Shown here one piece after another: positions 8,092-15,727 of a stretch of DNA of 33,926 bases. Made by a program: the position numbers and the translations under genes. The DNA is taken from assembly GCA_041311015.1 (NCBI GenBank), contig JBFYKG010000004.1, forward strand, positions 1 through 33,926, in the 5' to 3' direction. The notes beneath the pieces are model-generated. The model did not search any database. It saw only the letters and a list, made by a program, of their open reading frames with translations, and was not told where the DNA came from. Origin of the DNA: Fluviibacter sp041311015 (GTDB lineage: Bacteria; Pseudomonadota; Gammaproteobacteria; Burkholderiales; Rhodocyclaceae). Numbering within the stretch: position 1 is the first letter of the stretch; each line of letters begins with the position of its first letter.

Positions 8092-9183
8092 ATGAGTCTC
8101 AAATGCGGCATCGTCGGCCTGCCTAATGTCGGCAAATCCACCCTGTTCAACGCGCTGACCAAGGCCGGGATTGCTGCCGAAAATTATCCCTTCTGCACCA
8201 TTGAACCGAACGTCGGTATCGTGGAAGTGCCGGACCCGCGACTCGATGCACTCTCCGAGATCGTCAAGCCACAGCGGGTGCAGCCGGCGATTGTGGAATT
8301 TGTTGATATCGCCGGACTGGTGGCGGGGGCCTCCAAGGGAGAGGGCCTTGGCAACCAGTTTCTGGCCAATATCCGCGAGACCGATGCCATCGTGAATGTG
8401 GTGCGCTGTTTCGACGACGAGAATGTGGTGCATGTATCGGGCCGGGTGGACCCGATCGCCGACATCGAAACCATCGTCACCGAATTGGCGCTGGCCGACC
8501 TGGCGGTGGTGGAGCGGACGATTGCCCGCGATAGTAAAAAGGCGCGTTCAGGCGACAAGGATGCCGCGAAGCTGGTGGCGATTCTCGAGAAGCTGCTGCC
8601 GCACCTAAATGAAGGCAAGCCTGCGCGGACGATGGGCCTGGGCGATGAAGACAAGGCGCTGCTCAAGCCGCTCTGTCTGCTCACCATTAAGCCGGCGATG
8701 TACGTGGGTAATGTGCTGGAAGACGGTTTCGAGAACAACCCCTTCCTGGATCGCCTGCGTGAGTTTGCCGCGAAGGAACACGCACCGGTGGTCGCGGTCT
8801 GCGCCAAGATGGAAGCCGAGCTCGCCGATCTGGAAGATGCCGACAAGGCCGAGTTTCTGGCCGACCTGGGGCTGGAAGAGCCGGGCCTGAATCGCGTGAT
8901 TCGTGCCGGTTACGATCTGCTGGGCCTGCAAACCTACTTTACCGCCGGCGTGAAGGAAGTGCGCGCCTGGACGATTCATAAGGGCGACACCGCACCACAG
9001 GCTGCCGGCGTCATCCATACCGACTTCGAGCGCGGGTTCATTCGTGCCCAGACGATCGCCTTTGCCGATTTCATTGCCTACAAGGGCGAGCAGGGCGCCA
9101 AGGAAGCCGGCAAGATGCGGGCCGAAGGTAAAGAGTACATCGTGCAGGATGGCGATGTGCTGAACTTCCTCTTCAACGTCTAA
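8092..9183 (+). CDS. ychF: Redox-regulated ATPase YchF (Obg-like, OLA1 family)
   Basis: Ribosome-associated P-loop NTPase that prefers ATP over GTP and is linked to oxidative stress responses and start-codon selection. Domain order: G domain with P-loop GLPNVGKS (residues 9-16), NYPFCTIEPN switch, DIAGLVAGASKGEGLGNQFLANIRE (G3 and following), a coiled-coil insert, then a C-terminal TGS domain (LQTYFTAGVKEVRAWTIHKG and FERGFIRAQTIAFADFI). At 363 residues the length is exactly typical. The ribosome site AAGGA precedes the ATG. The SYLF gene begins 16 bases after its stop and is probably co-transcribed. Identity is certain from the near-invariant motifs. Confidence 0.98.
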   Translation: MSLKCGIVGLPNVGKSTLFNALTKAGIAAENYPFCTIEPNVGIVEVPDPRLDALSEIVKPQRVQPAIVEFVDIAGLVAGASKGEGLGNQFLANIRETDAIVNVVRCFDDENVVHVSGRVDPIADIETIVTELALADLAVVERTIARDSKKARSGDKDAAKLVAILEKLLPHLNEGKPARTMGLGDEDKALLKPLCLLTIKPAMYVGNVLEDGFENNPFLDRLREFAAKEHAPVVAVCAKMEAELADLEDADKAEFLADLGLEEPGLNRVIRAGYDLLGLQTYFTAGVKEVRAWTIHKGDTAPQAAGVIHTDFERGFIRAQTIAFADFIAYKGEQGAKEAGKMRAEGKEYIVQDGDVLNFLFNV

Positions 9184-9199
9184 ACATCACGTAGCCATC

Positions 9200-9790
9200 A
9201 TGAAACGTTTTCTGACGCTCCTGCTTTGCGCGCTGACGCTGTCGATGCCGGTGGCACCGGCCTATGCATTATTTGATAGCAAAACGCCGGCGCAACAACG
9301 TGCCGAGATCCTCAAGCAGAACGAGCAGATCATGAACCGCCTGTATACGCTGGAGCCGCATGCGCGCGATCTAGTCGCCAAGTCGGCGGGCTATGCCACG
9401 TTCAGCAACTTCGGCATGAAGATTCTGCTGGCTGGCGGCGGCTCGGGTTCCGGGGTGGTGATGAAACCCGGGAATGCCAAACCCGTCTTCATGAAAATGC
9501 TGGAAGTTCAGGCCGGCTTGGGTGTTGGCATCAAGTCCTTTACCGTGATCTTTGTGTTTGAAACCGAGAAAGCGCTCAACGGTTTCGTGAACTCCGGCTG
9601 GACCTTCGGCGGGCAGGCTACGGCAGCGGCCAAGTACGAAACGAAGGGTGGCGCTTACGAGGGTGCGACCAATGTGTCGGAAGGTGTCTGGATGTACCAG
9701 CTGACCGACAATGGTCTGGCGGCCGAGATTACGGCTAAGGGCACCAAGTACTACCGCGATGACGACCTGAACAAGGCATCCGGCAAATAA
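9200..9790 (+). CDS. Secreted SYLF (Ysc84/DUF500) lipid-binding-domain protein
   Basis: A 196-residue protein with a Sec signal peptide (cleavage probably after AYA, residue 23), so it should be periplasmic or membrane-associated. The mature part matches the bacterial SYLF/Ysc84 layout: a helical lead (TPAQQRAEILKQNEQIMNRLY), AKSAGYATFSNFG, the Gly-rich GGGSGSGVV, then beta strands with MLEVQAGLGVGIKSF and EGVWMYQLTDNGLAAE. Eukaryotic SYLF domains bind phosphoinositides; the bacterial function is not established, so I claim only the domain. Its start lies 16 bases after ychF, which suggests one transcript. Its stop codon lies inside the A/T part of the terminator that serves the opposite-strand yceI operon. 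Confidence 0.82.
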   Translation: MKRFLTLLLCALTLSMPVAPAYALFDSKTPAQQRAEILKQNEQIMNRLYTLEPHARDLVAKSAGYATFSNFGMKILLAGGGSGSGVVMKPGNAKPVFMKMLEVQAGLGVGIKSFTVIFVFETEKALNGFVNSGWTFGGQATAAAKYETKGGAYEGATNVSEGVWMYQLTDNGLAAEITAKGTKYYRDDDLNKASGK

Positions 9791-9821
9791 AAAATGGCTG
9801 CCTGTTTCATCAGGCAGCCAT
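9785..9821 (-). terminator. Intrinsic terminator of the cytochrome b561-YceI operon
   Basis: ATGGCTGCCTG (9794-9804) and CAGGCAGCCAT (9811-9821) form an 11-bp perfect stem with a 6-base loop. Read on the minus strand the stem is followed by TTTTTATTT, a good U-tract, so it ends the leftward yceI transcript. On the plus strand no T-run follows, so it would stop the ychF-SYLF transcript only weakly. Confidence 0.88.
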
Positions 9822-9842
9822 GCTGGTGAGGCCCGGCAATAT

Positions 9843-10412
9843 TTAGTTCTTGATGGCCTCGACGGCGACCGTCAGCTCAGTCTCGTCACTCACGCCCGGG
9901 GCGTACTTGCCCAGACCAAATTCGCTACGCTTGATCTGCGTGACCGCGTTGGCGCCGCAGGCGTCTTTCTGACGCATCGGGTGCACGCCACAGTAGAAGT
10001 GCGTGATCTTCAGAGTCACCGGTTTGCTGATGTCACGCACGGTCAGGGTGCCCATCACTTCGCTCGGCTTGTCGCCCTTGAACTTGAAGCCGGTCGATTT
10101 GAAGGTGATGGTCGGGTACACATCGGCATCAAACCAGTTGCTGCTGATCAGATGGCTGTCAAAGACGGCGCTACCCGTGTCGACCGAGGCTACCTTGATG
10201 GTGATATCGGCGTTGCCGGTCTTGGCCTTCTGGTCCAGCGTGATGGTGCCGGTCGTGTCATTGAAGCGGCTGCGCTGCTTCGAGAAACCCAGATGGGTGT
10301 ATTCGAAGCTGGCAAAGGTGTGGGTCGTGTCGATGTTGTAAGTCACGGGCTCGGCCAGAGCGGCAGTGCCTAGGGTGGCGACAACAGCGCCGAGGATCAG
10401 GTTCTTTTTCAT
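9843..10412 (-). CDS. YceI-family periplasmic protein (first copy, Cys-containing)
   Basis: A 189-residue exported protein with a signal peptide cleaved probably after ALA (residue 20). The mature part is a YceI beta-barrel lipocalin-like fold: YNIDTTHTFASFEYTHLGFSKQRSRF opening, SSNWFDADVYPTITFKST, GTLTVRDISKPVTL, and the closing KRSEFGLGKYAPGVSDETELTV. Family members bind polyprenoid chains such as ubiquinone-8 analogues; the cellular role is unsettled. Unlike its neighbour it contains an inserted segment with two Cys (FYCGVHPMRQKDACG), which could form a disulfide in the periplasm. It is last in a three-gene leftward operon behind a second YceI and cytochrome b561, and is followed by a strong terminator. 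Confidence 0.93.
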   Translation of the reverse strand: MKKNLILGAVVATLGTAALAEPVTYNIDTTHTFASFEYTHLGFSKQRSRFNDTTGTITLDQKAKTGNADITIKVASVDTGSAVFDSHLISSNWFDADVYPTITFKSTGFKFKGDKPSEVMGTLTVRDISKPVTLKITHFYCGVHPMRQKDACGANAVTQIKRSEFGLGKYAPGVSDETELTVAVEAIKN

Positions 10413-10441
10413 GAGGATGCTCCTAGTGGGACAGTTGGGGG

Positions 10442-11011
10442 TTATTGCGGGTTGATGTACAGCTTGAGTTGAATCGTCACATCGTTGGCCACGGTATTGG
10501 TCGCGGCCCAGGGGCCCTGGCCGAGGCCGAAATCTAGTCGCTTGATCATCAGGGTGCCATCCAGCCGGCCCTGACCATTCGGTTCGCGGGTGAGTGTCAC
10601 GGGAAAGCGCACCGGTTTTGTCTGGTTGCGGATCGTCAGATCGCCGCTGAGTTCAAAGCGGTCGTTGCCCAGTGCCTTGACCTGGGTCGCGTTAAAACTT
10701 GCCTTGGGGTATTGCTTAACGTTGAACCAGTTCGGGCCCAGTGCTTCATCGACGGCTTCGTCAAAGCCGATGTCGAAACTCTGCAGATCGATCTCGGCTT
10801 TGGCCTGGGCCTGTGCCGGCTTCTCAGGGTCGAAGCGGATCTGCGCCGTAAATTTCTTGAAGCTGCCTTCAGTCTTGGTGCCCATCAGCACCGGCACAAA
10901 CTTGATGGTTGAGCGGGCCGTATCCACCCGGTCGTACTGGACGGCATTGGCAGACAGAGGCAGGAGCAGGCTTGTCGTCAGCAGCGCAACCAAAAAGCCG
11001 GTTCGGTTCAT
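10442..11011 (-). CDS. YceI-family periplasmic protein (second copy)
   Basis: A 189-residue YceI protein with a signal peptide (cleavage probably after ANA, residue 23). It keeps the family pattern (YDRVDTARSTIKFVPVLMG, LGPNWFNVKQYPKASFNAT, GDLTIRNQTKPVRFPVTLT, KRLDFGLGQGPWAATNTVANDVTI) but lacks the Cys-bearing insert of the copy downstream, from which it has clearly diverged. Its ATG overlaps the cytochrome b561 stop by 4 bases (ATGA), pointing to coupled translation. The gap to the next yceI is 29 bases. Function inferred: binding of an isoprenoid such as ubiquinone near the b-type cytochrome. Confidence 0.92.
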   Translation of the reverse strand: MNRTGFLVALLTTSLLLPLSANAVQYDRVDTARSTIKFVPVLMGTKTEGSFKKFTAQIRFDPEKPAQAQAKAEIDLQSFDIGFDEAVDEALGPNWFNVKQYPKASFNATQVKALGNDRFELSGDLTIRNQTKPVRFPVTLTREPNGQGRLDGTLMIKRLDFGLGQGPWAATNTVANDVTIQLKLYINPQ

Positions 11012-11568
11012 GGGGCGTCTCCCGACGGGCGTTTGCGTTCCGGGCGCATACGCTCGAGTAGATTATCCTTGTCGATCAGCTGGTGCTTCAGGGCGGCACC
11101 GATGTGGGCGACCACCAGCACCATCAACAGATTGGCAAGGGTGCCGTGGACTGATTTCAGTGTGGCCGCCAGCGCTTTATCGCGTTCGATCAGATTCGGT
11201 AGATCAAACAGACCAAAGAAGGTGGTGTTGAACCCCTTGGCCGAACTCATCAGCCAGCCGCTCACCGGGATGGCGATCATCAGCACGTAGAGGGCGATAT
11301 GCACACCGTGCGCCAGCGTGTTCTGCCAGGCCGGGCTATTGGCCGGCAGGGGCGGCGGTGTGTGCGTCAGGCGCACGGCCACGCGGATGAACCAGAGCAG
11401 GGCCACGCAGACGCCGAGCCACTTGTGCCAGGTCACGACCTGAATGCGATCCGGACCGATCGGAATATCGCTGATGCTGATGCCGACAAAGTAGAGCGCG
11501 ATGATGAGCCAGGCCATCAGCCAGTGCAGGGCGATGGCGGGTCGGGCGTAGCGAAGGGGTGAGGTCAT
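11008..11568 (-). CDS. Cytochrome b561 (YceJ/CybB-like)
   Basis: A small di-heme membrane cytochrome that probably passes electrons between quinol and a periplasmic acceptor. With the ATG at 11568 it has 186 residues and opens with YARPAIALHWLMAWL, the normal family start. Four hydrophobic helices are visible. Candidate heme ligands are H15, H48, H87 or H90, H141 and H155 (in ALHWLM, TWHKWLG, LAHGVH, SVHGTL and VVAHIG). The frame stays open to 11937, but the extra part is antisense to gluQ and looks non-coding. An ATG at 11610 (19 residues before MTSPL's first residue region) is a second possibility, and neither has a clear ribosome site. First gene of the operon with two YceI proteins, the same partnership as yceJ-yceI of E. 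coli. Confidence 0.88.
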   Translation of the reverse strand: MTSPLRYARPAIALHWLMAWLIIALYFVGISISDIPIGPDRIQVVTWHKWLGVCVALLWFIRVAVRLTHTPPPLPANSPAWQNTLAHGVHIALYVLMIAIPVSGWLMSSAKGFNTTFFGLFDLPNLIERDKALAATLKSVHGTLANLLMVLVVAHIGAALKHQLIDKDNLLERMRPERKRPSGDAP

Positions 11569-11625
11569 AACGGGTTGGTCGCGTGGGGTAGTGATGGCAT
11601 AGTGCGCCATTATGAGGTGTGTATC

Positions 11626-11656
11626 GTTCGAACTGTATGAAACCACTATTCGAAAT
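11626..11656. promoter_or_regulatory. Paired TTCGAA motifs in the cytochrome b561 / gluQ divergent region
   Basis: GTTCGAAC (11626-11633) and ATTCGAAAT (11648-11656) share a TTCGAA core. The cores start 22 bases apart (11627 and 11649), about two helical turns. They sit between the two divergent starts, right up against the gluQ ATG at 11659. This spacing suits a dimeric or tetrameric regulator, but I do not recognise the site and it may be chance. Confidence 0.25.
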
Positions 11657-11658
11657 TT

Positions 11659-12615
11659 ATGAACAGCGCGGCTGATCTGCATGGCGTGACCCAAGGCCCG
11701 GGCGTACTGCAGCGCATTGGGCGCTTTGCCCCCTCGCCGACGGGGCCGCTGCATGCCGGGTCGCTGGTGGCAGCAGTGGGCAGTTACCTCGATGCGCGGG
11801 CGGCGGGTGGCCGCTGGTTGCTGCGCATCGAAGACGTTGATCGACCGCGCACGGTTCCCGGCATGGTCGAGGCACAAATCGCCGCGCTTGAGCGCTATGG
11901 CTTCGAATGGGATAGAACGGTCGTATTCCAGTCGCAACGATCAGAGTTTTACCGGTCAGCGCTGGACCGACTGGTGGCCACTGGGATGGCGTATCCCTGC
12001 GTCTGTACCCGCAGCCAGATTGCTGCTGCGCCGGGCGCGCGCCAGGGTGTGGATGGCTGGATCTACCCGGGCCGCTGTGCCGGTTGGCAGCCTGGTGATC
12101 CGGTGCCCGAAGGGGCTGCGTGGCGGTTCCGCGTGCCTGCGGGTGAAACGGGATTCGAAGACCGGATTCGTGGCCCGGGCCAGCAGAACCTCCGGGATGC
12201 CGTGGGCGATTTTCCGTTGCTGCGGGCGGATGGGTGCTTTACCTATCAGTTGGCCGTCGTGGTAGATGATCTGGCGCAGGGCGTGACGGATGTCGTGCGC
12301 GGTGCCGATCTCATCGATTCCACGCCCCGGCAGGTAGCGTTGATTCGGGCCCTTGGCGGTGCTGTGCCCACTTACGCCCATCTACCCGTTGTGACGAATG
12401 CGGCTGGAGAAAAACTCTCCAAGCAGACGCAGGCCGCGCCCTTGCCAGTGGATAGCGAAGCTGCGCGCGTCCAGCAGCTCTGGCAGGCACTGGTTTTTCT
12501 CGGCCAGAATCCGCCGGACAGCCTGATGCAGGGATCCCAGAAGTCGCTATGGGATTGGGCGCTGGCGCATTGGCAGCTAACGGCGGTCCCCCGGGGGCAT
12601 GCGCCACAGGTCTAG
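11659..12615 (+). CDS. gluQ: Glutamyl-Q tRNA(Asp) synthetase
   Basis: Activates glutamate and attaches it to queuosine in the anticodon wobble position of tRNA(Asp). It resembles the catalytic half of glutamyl-tRNA synthetase without the anticodon-binding domain, and at 318 residues has the right size. Seen: GRFAPSPTGPLHAGSLVAA with the HIGH-type motif HAGS (32-35), LRIEDVDRPR, a Cys cluster for zinc (YPCVCTRSQI and later YPGRC), VVDDLAQGVTDVVRGADL, and the KMSKS-type loop KLSKQ (252-256). The ATG at 11659 has no obvious Shine-Dalgarno sequence, and about 18 residues precede the fold. It is a single gene in this orientation; its TAG overlaps the stop of the convergent clsB-like gene by 4 bases. 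Confidence 0.96.
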   Translation: MNSAADLHGVTQGPGVLQRIGRFAPSPTGPLHAGSLVAAVGSYLDARAAGGRWLLRIEDVDRPRTVPGMVEAQIAALERYGFEWDRTVVFQSQRSEFYRSALDRLVATGMAYPCVCTRSQIAAAPGARQGVDGWIYPGRCAGWQPGDPVPEGAAWRFRVPAGETGFEDRIRGPGQQNLRDAVGDFPLLRADGCFTYQLAVVVDDLAQGVTDVVRGADLIDSTPRQVALIRALGGAVPTYAHLPVVTNAAGEKLSKQTQAAPLPVDSEAARVQQLWQALVFLGQNPPDSLMQGSQKSLWDWALAHWQLTAVPRGHAPQV

Positions 12616-13826
12616 TAGTTGTTGCCGAACCCGGTCAGGCTAAGGATGCGAAAGAGCAGCCGCGCGCTGAGCCCCCGGAACCAGCGGTAAAGCCCGGGTT
12701 GCGCTGCCCACCCGCTTGCCGTGATCTCGTGACTGTGCTCCCGGATGGCGATATCGATTCTGGTCTGCAGGTCACGGGCAAAGCGGTCATCACGAATGAC
12801 GATGTTGGCTTCGCGGGCTACCAGGAGCGAGAACGGGTCCAGGTTAGCCGAGCCGACTGTCGCCCAGTGACCATCAATCACGGCGGCTTTGGCATGCAGA
12901 AAGCCCGGCCGGTATTCGTAGATCCGGATCGCCTGGCCTAGAAGCTTGTGATACAGCGCCTGTGAGGCGTAGTGCTGCAGTCGGTACTCCACGCGACCCT
13001 GCAGTAGGAGTGTGATGTGCACCCCGCGCTGAGCGGCATCGAGCAACGCATGCAGAATTCGCTGGCTGGGAATGAAATAGGCCATGGCCAGCGTGATGGA
13101 TTCACGGGCATGGCCTATGGCCCGCAGATAGGCCTGCTCGATGCTCCGCCGGTGCATCAGGTTGTCACGCAGCGCGAGCGCGGCATCCAGTGTGCCGGCT
13201 GGCTGTGTATGCAGTGGGGTGCTACCGGTATCTTGGCGGGGCTGCGAAAGGGTGGCTAGGGGCGGTCGGTTCAGTGTGCGCCATTGCCGATCCATGGCGT
13301 GGCCGATGGGTTCGATGAGCGGACCTGTGATACGAACCGCAAAATCCAGACGGACATCAGCGCTATTGCCGGTCGCGTCATCGATGATGTTAATGCCGCC
13401 GGCGAAGGCCATCCGGCCATCGATCAGCGCCAGCTTGCGATGCATGCGACACAGACGAGATCGTTGCAGCGAAAGCAGATGACGCAGCAGATGGTGCTCT
13501 GGCCGGAAGATGCGGACCTGTACGCCGGCGCTTTCCAGTACCGGTCGGTGCCGACGTTCGATATTGCGTGCACCAAAGCCATCAACGACCAGACGGACAT
13601 CCACGCCACGTTGAGCGGCGGCACAGAGTGCTGCCGTCACGGCATCGCCGATGGCGTCATCGGCATAGAGGTAGGTTTCCAGCCGGATGCTGTCGCGTGC
13701 ACTAGAGATGGCCTCCAGTAGCGCAGCGAAGTACTCGGCACCATTGCACAGCAGGTCGATCCGGTTACCTTCCAGATAATGCAACCGCGGGTGGAGCGCC
13801 TCAAGGATCCGGCTGCGCAACGTCAT
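12612..13826 (-). CDS. clsB: Cardiolipin synthase B-like phospholipase D family protein
   Basis: Transfers phosphatidyl groups to make cardiolipin at the inner membrane. Both HKD active-site motifs of the phospholipase D superfamily are present: HRKLALIDG from H129 and HAKAAVIDG from H311, each followed by a Gly/Asn-rich stretch (GGINIIDD and GSANLDPFS). At 404 residues without N-terminal membrane helices it fits the ClsB (YbhO) branch rather than ClsA. The gene immediately upstream (6 bases away) encodes an endonuclease/exonuclease/phosphatase enzyme, as in the E. coli ybhP-clsB pair, which supports the assignment. Last gene of a four-gene operon; it converges on gluQ with overlapping stop codons. 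Substrate choice (phosphatidylglycerol or phosphatidylethanolamine) cannot be read from sequence. Confidence 0.9.
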   Translation of the reverse strand: MTLRSRILEALHPRLHYLEGNRIDLLCNGAEYFAALLEAISSARDSIRLETYLYADDAIGDAVTAALCAAAQRGVDVRLVVDGFGARNIERRHRPVLESAGVQVRIFRPEHHLLRHLLSLQRSRLCRMHRKLALIDGRMAFAGGINIIDDATGNSADVRLDFAVRITGPLIEPIGHAMDRQWRTLNRPPLATLSQPRQDTGSTPLHTQPAGTLDAALALRDNLMHRRSIEQAYLRAIGHARESITLAMAYFIPSQRILHALLDAAQRGVHITLLLQGRVEYRLQHYASQALYHKLLGQAIRIYEYRPGFLHAKAAVIDGHWATVGSANLDPFSLLVAREANIVIRDDRFARDLQTRIDIAIREHSHEITASGWAAQPGLYRWFRGLSARLLFRILSLTGFGNNY

Positions 13827-13832
13827 GAATGG

Positions 13833-14588
13833 CTACCCGGTCAGTTCCAGCTCGCAGCGTAAAGCAGCATGGTCAGAGATCTTCGACCAGCCGGCGCCGT
13901 GGTGTACGTCGGCGCGCGTCGCCCGGAGCCCGCGCACGTAGATCCGGTCTAGTCGCAACATCGGCATCGCCACCGGAAAACTCCGGGCTGGCCGACCCGA
14001 GAGCTGATGAAAGACTTCAGTGAGCGCGAGGCGATCCGCCAGATGCGCGCTGGCATGGTTGCGCCAGTCGTTGAAATCGCCGGCGATGATCAGCGGCTGA
14101 TTGTGCGGTACCAGGCGATCAATTTCTTCGGCCAGCGCCGCCATCTGCCACTTGCGGGAGCGGGCAAACAACGACAGGTGGGCGCACACACAGTGAATGG
14201 TTTGCCCCTGCCAGATGATCCGGGTGTGCAGCAGGCCGCGGCGTTCGAAGCGCAGGTGGGTGACATCCTGATTGTGGCTACGCTCGATGGGATAGCGTGA
14301 GAGGATGGCATTGCCATGGTGCCCGTGGTCGTACAGCACGTTCTGTCCGTAGGTCGCTGACCACACAGAATCGGCCAGAAATTCGTGCTGGGGTTGCTCG
14401 GGCCAGTCCTCATGCTTCTGCGCATGCTGTTCGTGCAAGCCTTGGACTTCCTGCAGAAACACCAGATCCGGGTTCAGCGTCCGCAGCCGGTCGCGCAGTT
14501 CGTGCACCGTCAGGCGCCGGTTGAACTGCGAGAAGCCCTTATGGATGTTGTAGGTGACCAGCGATAGGGTGTCAGGCGTGTCAGCCAT
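13833..14588 (-). CDS. Endonuclease/exonuclease/phosphatase family protein (YbhP-like)
   Basis: A 251-residue enzyme of the metal-dependent EEP superfamily (DNase I, sphingomyelinase and phosphoinositide phosphatase fold). All core motifs are seen in order: TYNIHKG, FLQEVQG, GNAILSRYPI, AHLSLFARSR, the catalytic GDFNDW, LDRIYVRG and the closing SDHAALRCELEL. No signal peptide is visible, so it is probably cytoplasmic. It sits between nadA (27 bases upstream) and the ClsB-like gene (6 bases downstream). The pairing with a cardiolipin synthase suggests a phospholipid-related phosphodiester substrate, but that is inference; nuclease activity is equally compatible with the motifs. Confidence 0.88.
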   Translation of the reverse strand: MADTPDTLSLVTYNIHKGFSQFNRRLTVHELRDRLRTLNPDLVFLQEVQGLHEQHAQKHEDWPEQPQHEFLADSVWSATYGQNVLYDHGHHGNAILSRYPIERSHNQDVTHLRFERRGLLHTRIIWQGQTIHCVCAHLSLFARSRKWQMAALAEEIDRLVPHNQPLIIAGDFNDWRNHASAHLADRLALTEVFHQLSGRPARSFPVAMPMLRLDRIYVRGLRATRADVHHGAGWSKISDHAALRCELELTG

Positions 14589-14615
14589 GGGGTTCCCGTT
14601 TGCCGCGCCGGCTGA

Positions 14616-15707
14616 TCAGGAGATCGCCAGCATCCGGTCCATGGCCAGCTTGGCCGAGGCAGTCTGGCCTTCAGGCACACGGATGGCATTGACCACGTGG
14701 CCGTCCACCAGGTTTTCCAGTGTCCAGGCCAGATGTTGCGGGTCGATGCGTTGCATGGTCGAACACATGCACACGGTGGGGGCCATGAACTGCACGACTT
14801 TGCCTTCGGGCGCCACTTCGCGCGCCAGGCGCTCGACCAGATTCAGCTCGGTCCCGACCAGCCAGCGCGTCCCCGCCGGGGCTTCCTTGATGATCTTGAC
14901 GATGTATTCGGTCGAGCCGATGTAGTCTGATGCGGCGCAGACTTCGAATGAGCACTCCGGATGCGAGATCACCTTGCCGTCCGGATGCTTGGCGCGGAAT
15001 GCCTCAATGTGTGACGGTTGGAACATCTGGTGCACGGAGCAGTGCCCCTTCCAGAGCAGAATGCGCGCGTTGCGGATCTGTTCCGGGGTCAGGCCGCCGC
15101 GCGGCTGATCCGGATCCCAGACCACCATCTCGTCGAGTGGCACACCCATCGTATGACCCGTCCAGCGCCCCAGATGCTGATCCGGAAAGAAGAGTACTTT
15201 GGGGCGTTGCTCGAAAGCCCACTTCAGAATCACCGGCGCATTCGACGAGGTGCAGACAATGCCGCCGCGGTCACCGCAGAAGGCCTTGAGGTCGGCCGCC
15301 GAATTGATGTAGGTAATTGGTGTGATCAGGTTGGCCGGGTCTTCGCCCAGTGCGTTGCCCAGCTCGCGCCAGCAGCGCTCGACCTTGGTCAGGTTGGCCA
15401 TGTCGGCCATTGAACAGCCTGCGGCCAGATCCGGCAGGATCGCCGTCTGGTTCGGCTTGGTCATCATGTCGGCCACTTCGGCCATGAAGTGCACACCGCA
15501 GAACACGATGTACTCGGCATCGGTCTGGCTGGCCAGTCGAGAAAGCTTGAGTGAATCGCCGGTCAGATCGGCGTGCTGATACACATCGGCGCGCTGGTAA
15601 TGGTGACAGAGCAATACGGCTTTGCTGCCCAGCTGCTTGCGGGCGGCATTGATACGCTCCTGGCACTCGGCGTCGGAGCGTTCTCGGTAATCGTCAAAAT
15701 CTCGCAT
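14616..15707 (-). CDS. nadA: Quinolinate synthase A
   Basis: Condenses iminoaspartate with dihydroxyacetone phosphate to quinolinate in de novo NAD synthesis, using a [4Fe-4S] cluster. At 363 residues it shows three NadA-like domains with candidate cluster ligands C98 (AAGCSMADM), C223 (WKGHCSVHQ) and C313 or C315 (TVCMCSTMQ), plus the HHYQRADVYQHADLTGDSL active-site start and the SHPECSFEV segment. The frame is open up to 16028, but that part is antisense or overlapping the rhodanese gene; the ATG at 15707 gives the normal N-terminus. The rhodanese gene ends 20 bases upstream on the same strand. nadB and nadC are not in the window. Confidence 0.96.
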   Translation of the reverse strand: MRDFDDYRERSDAECQERINAARKQLGSKAVLLCHHYQRADVYQHADLTGDSLKLSRLASQTDAEYIVFCGVHFMAEVADMMTKPNQTAILPDLAAGCSMADMANLTKVERCWRELGNALGEDPANLITPITYINSAADLKAFCGDRGGIVCTSSNAPVILKWAFEQRPKVLFFPDQHLGRWTGHTMGVPLDEMVVWDPDQPRGGLTPEQIRNARILLWKGHCSVHQMFQPSHIEAFRAKHPDGKVISHPECSFEVCAASDYIGSTEYIVKIIKEAPAGTRWLVGTELNLVERLAREVAPEGKVVQFMAPTVCMCSTMQRIDPQHLAWTLENLVDGHVVNAIRVPEGQTASAKLAMDRMLAIS

Positions 15708-15727
15708 GGTGTGTCGGTCTATCTGGA

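Noticed and set aside
11569..11937. Extended cytochrome b561 reading up to 11937
   Set aside because: It lies antisense to the conserved first part of gluQ and has no helix pattern; the family start is at MTSPLRYARPAIALHW.
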